This document shows positions 58,731-64,000 of a stretch of DNA of 64,000 bases, piece by piece. The position numbers were made by a program, and so were the translations under genes. The notes below the pieces were generated by a model that did not search any database, was not told where the DNA came from, and saw nothing but the letters and a program-made list of their open reading frames with translations. The stretch comes from Caulobacter sp. BK020 (lineage in GTDB: Bacteria > Pseudomonadota > Alphaproteobacteria > Caulobacterales > Caulobacteraceae): the NCBI RefSeq assembly GCF_004342605.1, contig NZ_SLZL01000007.1, positions 124,001-188,000 of the forward strand. The letters run 5' to 3'. Numbering within the stretch: the stretch's first letter is position 1; each line of letters opens with the position of its first letter.

Positions 58731-59201
58731 CTAGATGAAGACGTCGCTGGACGGCGAAGGCCTGCCTGCGGGAGCGCTCCGCGGCGCGAACCCATTACCC
58801 GGGGCCGGCGTCGGCGAAGGCGGCTTCAGCATCTTGCCCACGCGCTCGACCAGGTCGGCGCCGCTGAACGGCTTGAGCATGCAGGCCCGGACGCCCAGGG
58901 CGGCGCCGCGCTTGACCTCGTCAACGCCCAACCGCTTGCCCACCAGCAGGATCTGGCCGACCGGACGCGCAACGTCGCGCTGCAGCGCCGCCATCACTTC
59001 GAAGGCGCTCATCTCGGTGATCACCAGGTCCAGAACCAGGATCGCCGGACGCATGTTGTGCGCCACTTCCAGCGCGGCCGGGCCGCTGCGGGCCGCCAGC
59101 GCGTGGTAGCCGGCCAGGTCCAGGCGGATCTGCAGCATTTCCAGGACGGCCCGGTCGCTGTCGGCGACCAGGATGCGTGTGCCGGGTTGAACCATGTTCA
59201 T
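58731..59201 (-). CDS. Single-domain response regulator
   Basis: This 156-residue CheY-like receiver has the phospho-acceptor Asp in L-V-L-D-L-V-I-T-E-M near residue 58, the acidic pair in V-A-D-S-D-R-A near 14 and the Lys in M-L-K-P-F near 110. The conserved Thr/Ser switch position is L-L-V-G-K-R, atypical. A Pro/Ser-rich tail follows. There is no output domain. It is followed upstream by the 127-residue gene, whose product may be its partner. Confidence 0.85.
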   Translation of the reverse strand: MNMVQPGTRILVADSDRAVLEMLQIRLDLAGYHALAARSGPAALEVAHNMRPAILVLDLVITEMSAFEVMAALQRDVARPVGQILLVGKRLGVDEVKRGAALGVRACMLKPFSGADLVERVGKMLKPPSPTPAPGNGFAPRSAPAGRPSPSSDVFI

Positions 59202-59235
59202 GGGCGCCCCCGCGGTTTGTGTCGGCGGTCCGCCA

Positions 59236-59619
59236 TCAGAAGAGATCCAGGTCGCCGGCGTCGTCGCCGTCGTTGATGCCGGCTTCGTCGCCGCCGAACG
59301 ACGAGGTCATCCGGTCGGCCAGGGCGCCGAGGGTGACGCTCCGCAAGGCGGCGCCGACCTCGATGGCCTCGGGCGCGGCCACGGTCTGGCTGAGGCTGCG
59401 GGCGAAGGTCGACAGGCCGGTCAGGTGCTGGCTGAGCAGGTCCACGGCCTGGATGCCCTCGATCAGCTGTTCACGATGCTCGGGCGCCACGGTCCCGATC
59501 AGCTTGCCGATCAACGTGTCCAGAAAGATGCAGCGGGCGCCGGCCAGCTCCAGTTCCCACGACAGGACATCGAACGTCGCCGAGACGTCCGACCGAAGCT
59601 CACCCCCAACCATCGACAC
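59236..59619 (-). CDS. Conserved hypothetical helical protein, 127 residues
   Basis: The protein is predicted mostly helical: L-S-W-E-L-E-L-A-G-A-R-C near residue 19, A-P-E-H-R-E-Q-L-I-E-G-I-Q-A-V-D-L-L-S-Q-H-L near 44, then an acidic tail E-A-G-I-N-D-G-D-D-A-G-D-L-D-L-F. No domain was recognised. It precedes the receiver gene by 34 bp on the same strand, so the two are probably an operon. Confidence 0.55.
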   Translation of the reverse strand: MSMVGGELRSDVSATFDVLSWELELAGARCIFLDTLIGKLIGTVAPEHREQLIEGIQAVDLLSQHLTGLSTFARSLSQTVAAPEAIEVGAALRSVTLGALADRMTSSFGGDEAGINDGDDAGDLDLF

Positions 59620-59924
59620 GATCTTTTCTCCCGAACCCAGGCCGAAGCTACGAGGCGAGACCTAACGACGATTTAACCCTGGGGATGTGTCCGACCCGGT
59701 CCCCTGCGTCGAAACCGCGCGGTCAGCTGCTGGAAAGTCTGGAATGGCCAGAGCCGCCCGAGCTGGTGCGCCCTCCGCAGCAGCCCTCGGGGCGGATGGG
59801 AGTGCGGCGGTCTGGCGCGCTGGCCCGCCAAGGCGCTTCACCGTCAGCTGAACCAAGGGTCCCGGGCACGAGACCCGGAATGACGAGCTATTGGGGGAGC
59901 CGTCAGAATTAAAGGCGCTTGGCC
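59620..59924. other. Intergenic region with one repeat copy
   Basis: The spacer between the receiver operon and cysH contains the half-element at 59813-59886. The rest (59620-59812) shows no gene or motif I can support; it should contain the promoter for the 127-residue gene. Confidence 0.4.
59813..59886. repeat. Half copy of the 17349-17476 repeat
   Basis: TGGCGCGCTGG..CGCCAAGGCGCTTC, then CAGCTGAACCA.GGGT.CCGGGCAC and CCCGGAATGACGA match the spacer and right arm of the element at 17349-17476. The left arm is missing, though GGGTCCCGGGCACGAGACCC can still form a small hairpin. It lies downstream of cysH. Confidence 0.7.
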
Positions 59925-60716
59925 TTAGATCCCCTCGCCCACGTTCGGCGCGGCGCCGGGGGCCCGGGCGACGTGGATGCCGCACTCGGTCTTGTCCTGC
60001 CCCGCCCAGCGGCCGGCGCGGACGTCGGCGTTGGGATCGTCCACCGGCTTGGTGCACGGCCAGCAGCCCACCGAGGGAAAGCCCTGGGCGACCAGCGGAT
60101 GGGCCGGCAGGTCATGCTCGGCGACATAGGCGTCCAGCTCGGCCTTGCCCCAGTTGGCCAGCGGGTTGAACTTGATCTTGCCCTCGGACTCCTCGACCAC
60201 TCGCAGCCGCAGGCGGTCGCCGCCGTGGAAGCGCTTGCGGCCCGTGGTCCAGGCGGAGAACTCGCCCAGGGCGCGATCCAGGGGCAGCACCTTGCGGATA
60301 TGGCAGCAGGCGTCGGTGTTGGTGCGCCACAGGTCTGACTTGGGATCGGTGATCGCCAGGTCGGTATAGGCCGGGCGCAGGTCGCGCACGTCGCTCAGGC
60401 CCAGCTTGGCGGCCAGTTGCTTGCGATAGTCCAGGGTCTGGCCAAACAGCATGCCGGTGTCGAGGAACAGCACGGGAATGGCGGTCGACACCTGGCTGGC
60501 CAGGTGCAGCAGGACCGCCGATTCCGCCCCGAACGAGCTGACCAGGGCCAGCTTGTCGCCGAACGTCTCGTAGGCCTTGCGCAGAATGGCCAGCGGATGG
60601 GCGTCGCGCAGCTCGGCGTCCAGCCGCGTCGCCAGGTCCGCGACCCCGTTTTCCGGGACGAGCGGCTGCGGAACGGCGGTCGGCTTCACCTCGGTCACGG
60701 TCTGGTCGTAGGCCAT
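59925..60716 (-). CDS. cysH: Adenylyl-sulfate (APS) reductase, thioredoxin-dependent
   Basis: This enzyme reduces adenylyl sulfate to sulfite with thioredoxin. The 263-residue protein has S-S-F-G-A-E-S-A-V (PP-loop), and the [4Fe-4S] cysteine set D-A-C-C-H-I-R-K and V-G-C-W-P-C-T-K, which mark APS rather than PAPS reductases; the catalytic Cys is in E-C-G-I-H. It shares one base with the DUF934 stop (TGATG) and is the last gene of the sulfate operon. Confidence 0.92.
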   Translation of the reverse strand: MAYDQTVTEVKPTAVPQPLVPENGVADLATRLDAELRDAHPLAILRKAYETFGDKLALVSSFGAESAVLLHLASQVSTAIPVLFLDTGMLFGQTLDYRKQLAAKLGLSDVRDLRPAYTDLAITDPKSDLWRTNTDACCHIRKVLPLDRALGEFSAWTTGRKRFHGGDRLRLRVVEESEGKIKFNPLANWGKAELDAYVAEHDLPAHPLVAQGFPSVGCWPCTKPVDDPNADVRAGRWAGQDKTECGIHVARAPGAAPNVGEGI

Positions 60717-61216
60717 CAGCTGGCCCTTTCCTCGAACGCCACCGGACGGTTGTCGGCGGCGCGCTGATAGACATGGCGGTAGCGGTGGGCGGCCTTGGTC
60801 CAGGCCTCTGGCGTCGCGCCGTCGGCGGGCTCGAAGGCGTCGAAGCCGCAGCGGACCATGAACCCGGCCTGTTCCTGCAGCACATCGCCGACAGCCCTCA
60901 CCTCGCCGGTGAAGCCCAGGCGCTCGCGCAGCAGGCGGGCCGAGGTGTAGGCGCGACCGTCGCGGTACTTCGGGAAGGCCAGGGCCACCACCGACAGTCG
61001 CGGCAGGTCGTAGGCCAGGGCCTCGACCTCCTGGTCCGGCTCGATCCTCACGCCGACGCGGCGGCTGTTGGACAGCAGGATCTCGCCCTCGGCCTGGAAG
61101 CGGGCCAGGGACAGGATCACGTCGCCTTCCGGCAGCGCGTCGTCGTCGCCGACGTGGGTGAAGATGTCCTCGGCCCACTCGGCCGTGTCACCAGCCAGCT
61201 TAATCAGCTTGGGCAT
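60716..61216 (-). CDS. DUF934 family protein (sulfite-reduction operon)
   Basis: This 166-residue protein matches DUF934: N-S-R-R-V-G-V-R-I-E-P-D near residue 49, V-A-L-A-F-P-K-Y-R-D-G-R-A-Y-T-S-A-R-L-L-R-E-R-L-G-F, and V-L-Q-E-Q-A-G-F-M-V-R-C-G-F-D-A-F. DUF934 genes occur regularly between cysI and cysH in alpha- and betaproteobacteria. A role in sulfite reductase electron supply is inferred from context only. Its start overlaps the cysI stop by 17 bp. Confidence 0.88.
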   Translation of the reverse strand: MPKLIKLAGDTAEWAEDIFTHVGDDDALPEGDVILSLARFQAEGEILLSNSRRVGVRIEPDQEVEALAYDLPRLSVVALAFPKYRDGRAYTSARLLRERLGFTGEVRAVGDVLQEQAGFMVRCGFDAFEPADGATPEAWTKAAHRYRHVYQRAADNRPVAFEERAS

Positions 61217-62858
61217 AGACCGCCTCCTTGAAGGGTTCGAGGCCGACGCGGCGATAGGTGTCGAGGAAGCGCTCGTCGCCGGTGCGGATGTTCAGATAGG
61301 CGTCGACCAGGGCGTCGATGGCGGGCGCGACCTTGTCGGCCGACAGGCCGGGACCCAGGATCCGGCCGATGCTGGCGTCCTCGGCCCCCGACCCGCCGAG
61401 CGAGAGCTGGTAGAATTCCTCGCCCTTCTTGTCGACGCCCAGGATGCCGATGTGGGCCACGTGGTGATGGCCGCAGGCGTTGATGCAGCCGCTGATCTTG
61501 ATCTTCAGCTCGCCCACCGTCTCGGCGCGATCCGGATCGGCGAACTTCCGGGCGATGTCCTGGGCGATCGGGATGGCGCGGGCGTTGGCCAGGGCGCAGT
61601 AGTCCAGGCCCGGGCAGGCGATGATGTCGCTGGCCAGGTCGATGTTGGCGGTGGCCAGGCCCGCGGCTTCCAGCGCCGCATGGACGGCCGGCAGGTCGTC
61701 CAGCTTGACGTGCGGCAGGACCAGGTTCTGGGCGTGGGTCACGCGCAGGTCGTCCAGGCTGTAGCGCTCGGCCAGGTCGGCGACGACCTCCAGCTGCTCG
61801 GCCGTGGCGTCGCCCGGGGTCTGGCCGATGGCTTTCAGCGACACCTCGACGATGGCGTAGCCCGGCTGCTTGTGCGCCTTGACGTTGTTACGCACGAACC
61901 GTTGCAGGGCCGGGCTGGCGGCGCGGGCGGCCTCGAAGGCGTCCGACACCGCCGGCAGGGTCTCGAAGTTGGTCTGGGCGAAGGCGGCGCGGACCCGGGC
62001 CAGCTCGCCGGCCGGCAGGTTGGCGCGCGCGGCGTCGATCTTGCCCCATTCCTCCTCGACCTGGCGAGCGAACTCCTCGGCCCCCAGGGCGGCGACCAGG
62101 ATCTTGATCCGGGCCTTGTAGATGTTGTCGCGGCGGCCATGGCGGTTGTAGACGCGCAGGATGGCCTCGACATAGCTGAGCAGGTGCTCGGCCGGCAGGT
62201 ACGAGCGGATGGTCGGGCCGACATAGGGCGTGCGCCCCTGGCCGCCGCCGACGATCACCTCGAAGCCGATCTGGCCGTCGCGGCCCTTTCTCAAGATGAG
62301 CCCGATGTCGTGGACCTTGACCGCCGCGCGGTCGGCCAGGGCGCCAGTGATGGCGATCTTGAACTTGCGCGGCAGGAAGCTGAACTCGGGGTGCAGGGTC
62401 GACCACTGGCGCAGGACCTCGGACCACACGCGCGGATCGTCGATCTCCTCGGCCGTGGCGCCGGCGTAGGGGTCGGCGGTGACGTTGCGGATGCAGTTGC
62501 CGCTGGTCTGGATGGCGTGCAGGTCCACCTCGGCCAGGGCGTCCAGGATGTCGGGCGCGTCCTTCAGCTTGATCCAGTTGAACTGGATGTTCTGGCGGGT
62601 GGTGAAGTGGCCGTAGCCCTTGTCGTAGGTGCGGGCGATCCAGGCCAGGCGGCGGGCCTGGCGGGCGTTCAGCGAGCCGTACGGGATGGCGATCCGCAGC
62701 ATGTAGGCGTGCAGCTGCAGGTAAAGGCCGTTCATCAGCCGCAGCGGCTTGAACTGGTCCTCGGTCAGCTCGCCGGCCAGGCGGCGGGCCACCTGATGCC
62801 GGAACTCGTTGGAGCGGTCGGTCAGGAATTCACGGTCGATGGGATCATACAGATACAT
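61200..62858 (-). CDS. cysI: Nitrite/sulfite reductase hemoprotein
   Basis: This 552-residue siroheme/[4Fe-4S] enzyme reduces sulfite to sulfide. The cluster Cys set is A-C-P-G-L-D-Y-C...C-I-N-A-C-G-H-H in the C-terminal third; siroheme-binding Arg-rich motifs appear in T-T-R-Q-N-I-Q-F-N-W near residue 90 and R-K-F-K-I-A-I-T-G near 170. No flavoprotein CysJ is adjacent, so a ferredoxin or other donor probably serves it. Its operon neighbours (cobA, DUF2849, DUF934, cysH) assign it to sulfur. Confidence 0.93.
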   Translation of the reverse strand: MYLYDPIDREFLTDRSNEFRHQVARRLAGELTEDQFKPLRLMNGLYLQLHAYMLRIAIPYGSLNARQARRLAWIARTYDKGYGHFTTRQNIQFNWIKLKDAPDILDALAEVDLHAIQTSGNCIRNVTADPYAGATAEEIDDPRVWSEVLRQWSTLHPEFSFLPRKFKIAITGALADRAAVKVHDIGLILRKGRDGQIGFEVIVGGGQGRTPYVGPTIRSYLPAEHLLSYVEAILRVYNRHGRRDNIYKARIKILVAALGAEEFARQVEEEWGKIDAARANLPAGELARVRAAFAQTNFETLPAVSDAFEAARAASPALQRFVRNNVKAHKQPGYAIVEVSLKAIGQTPGDATAEQLEVVADLAERYSLDDLRVTHAQNLVLPHVKLDDLPAVHAALEAAGLATANIDLASDIIACPGLDYCALANARAIPIAQDIARKFADPDRAETVGELKIKISGCINACGHHHVAHIGILGVDKKGEEFYQLSLGGSGAEDASIGRILGPGLSADKVAPAIDALVDAYLNIRTGDERFLDTYRRVGLEPFKEAVYAQAD

Positions 62859-62863
62859 GCGGC

Positions 62864-63229
62864 CTACTTCCTGCGGATCAGGTCGACGCGACCGGTCGAG
62901 CGGGCGGCGCCGGCCGCGTGGCGCAGCGCCTCGATCACCTCGCCGCCGACGGCCTGCTTGCCGTGGGTGGGTTCGTTGGTGGGCCCCAGGGCCCGGATGC
63001 GTTCGCGGTAGCTGATGGGCGCCAGCCCGCCATCCACCGGAGCCAGGTCGATCGGATAGACGTCGACCACCACCGTGGGTTGGGCCTTGCCGTTGGCGAC
63101 CACGGCCTCGACCTCGGCGTCCTGGTCCTCGCCGAACAGCTGGGCGTCGCCGAAGCCCTCGACCCAGGCGCCGGCCTTCCAGAACACGACCTCGCCGTCG
63201 ATCAGGCGATTGGCGGTGACAGCTTTCAT
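62864..63229 (-). CDS. DUF2849 family protein (sulfite-reduction operon)
   Basis: This 121-residue protein matches DUF2849: M-K-A-V-T-A-N-R-L-I-D-G-E-V-V-F-W at the start, V-D-V-Y-P-I-D-L and P-I-S-Y-R-E-R-I-R-A-L-G-P-T near the middle. It sits between cobA (4 bp overlap) and cysI (5 bp gap), the conserved alphaproteobacterial place. No biochemical function is known. Confidence 0.88.
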   Translation of the reverse strand: MKAVTANRLIDGEVVFWKAGAWVEGFGDAQLFGEDQDAEVEAVVANGKAQPTVVVDVYPIDLAPVDGGLAPISYRERIRALGPTNEPTHGKQAVGGEVIEALRHAAGAARSTGRVDLIRRK

Positions 63230-64000
63230 TGACCGGGGCTCACGCGTTGAACATTGGAAGCGACCTCATCCTTGGCAAGGCTGAGATCGGGGAGTGCGAT
63301 GTCCGCCATCGCCATGGCCTCGCCGACCATCAGCAGCGCCGGGCCCTTCAGGCCCTCGGCGGCGACGGCCAGACCGGCCAGGGTGGTCAGGATGCGGCGC
63401 TCGTCGGCGCGGCTGGCGTTCTCGACGATCAGGGCGGGGGTCGAACCGGCGCGGCCGGCGACCGCCAGGCGTTCGGCGATCAGGCCGGCGGTCGAGACGC
63501 CCATATAGACGACGACGGTCTGGTTCGGCCGCGCCAGGGCGGTCCAGTCCAGGTCTGGCTCACCGTGAGCGGCGTGGCCAGTGACGAAGGTCACGGCCTG
63601 GGCGGCGCCTCGATGGGTCAGGGGCGCGCCGGCGCCGGCCGAGGCGGCCAAGGCGGCGGTGACGCCGGGCACGACCGCGCAGTCGACCCCGGCTTCGCGG
63701 CAGGCGGCCAGCTCCTCGCCGCCGCGGCCGAACAGGAACGGGTCGCCGCCCTTCAGCCGCACCACGATCAGGCCCTCCAGGGCCAGGGCGACCAGCAACT
63801 GGTTGATGTCGTCCTGCGGCAGGGTGTGGCGCGACTTGCGCTTGGCGACATTGATCCGCCGCGCCGCCACGGGCGCCAGGTCGAGGATCTCGTCGGACAC
63901 CAGGCCGTCGTGGACCACCACCTCAGCGGCCTGAAGGGCCTTCAGCGCCTTGATCGTCAACAGTTCCGGATCGCCGGGCCCCGCACCGACCAGGATCACT
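63226..64000 (-). CDS. cobA: Uroporphyrinogen-III C-methyltransferase (cut by window edge)
   Basis: CobA/SUMT methylates uroporphyrinogen III to precorrin-2, the precursor of siroheme for CysI. The visible 258 residues begin within the first motif V-I-L-V-G-A-G-P-G-D-P-E-L-L-T, and the true start is outside the window. V-V-R-L-K-G-G-D-P-F-L-F-G-R-G-G-E-E, V-V-P-G-V-T-A-A and P-L-T-H-R are canonical SAM/substrate motifs. A CysG-type Met8 domain, if present, would be upstream of the window. Confidence 0.92.
   Translation of the reverse strand, partial: VILVGAGPGDPELLTIKALKALQAAEVVVHDGLVSDEILDLAPVAARRINVAKRKSRHTLPQDDINQLLVALALEGLIVVRLKGGDPFLFGRGGEELAACREAGVDCAVVPGVTAALAASAGAGAPLTHRGAAQAVTFVTGHAAHGEPDLDWTALARPNQTVVVYMGVSTAGLIAERLAVAGRAGSTPALIVENASRADERRILTTLAGLAVAAEGLKGPALLMVGEAMAMADIALPDLSLAKDEVASNVQRVSPGQ

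Overview
The window is high-GC (roughly two-thirds G+C) and reads as an alphaproteobacterial chromosome, most likely Caulobacter or a close member of the Caulobacteraceae. The basis is protein similarity by eye and context: ftsE-ftsX next to a DUF3426 zinc-ribbon protein, hpt, lysA and argH; DUF2125, DUF2239, DUF2849 and DUF934 proteins; and a toxin-first higBA pair. Genes are tightly packed, with many 1-7 bp start/stop overlaps. Intergenic spaces are seeded with palindromic repeats. No tRNA, rRNA, IS element or CRISPR array was recognised.

Region 1 (1-2150). The left edge is the start of a contractile-injection-system or tailocin-like operon on the minus strand: a DUF4255/Pvc16-like gene followed 1 bp later by a phage tail sheath gene cut by the window. 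An AT-rich upstream segment (about 845-1135) probably holds its promoter. A ceramidase-like membrane hydrolase follows.

Region 2 (2505-15180). A surface-polysaccharide island. rfbF, rfbG and rfbH make a CDP-activated 4-keto-3,6-dideoxyhexose precursor. With them are a NeuB-like synthase, an NAD-dependent epimerase, a GT2 glycosyltransferase and a FkbM methyltransferase. A six-gene minus-strand operon (TPP enzyme, SDR, TIM-barrel isomerase, SDR, SDR, FkbM) looks like a pathway to an unusual sugar, possibly a two-carbon-branched deoxysugar.

Region 3 (15180-27400). Small genes (VanZ-like, HNH nuclease, GreA-like factor, TetR, GluQRS, an acyltransferase operon, alpha/beta hydrolase, GNAT, cold-shock protein). 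Two intergenic spaces here carry related structured repeats of about 450 bp.

Region 4 (27570-46500). Core metabolism and envelope: a TlpA-like thioredoxin, argH, an LptM-like lipoprotein, lysA, hpt, DUF3426, ftsE-ftsX-ydcF-plsC, an Asp/Asn hydroxylase and a sulfotransferase, chaC, DUF2125, higBA, chorismate mutase, hisC, tyrA, an ExbD-like protein, an EF-hand protein, a K+ channel and rtcB.

Region 5 (46500-64000). A CusF-like lipoprotein, the osmoregulated glucan synthase opgH, a MATE exporter, oxidoreductases, small nuclease and Nudix genes, an S1/P1 nuclease, a receiver protein, and at the right edge an assimilatory sulfate/sulfite reduction operon (cobA-DUF2849-cysI-DUF934-cysH), with cobA cut by the window.
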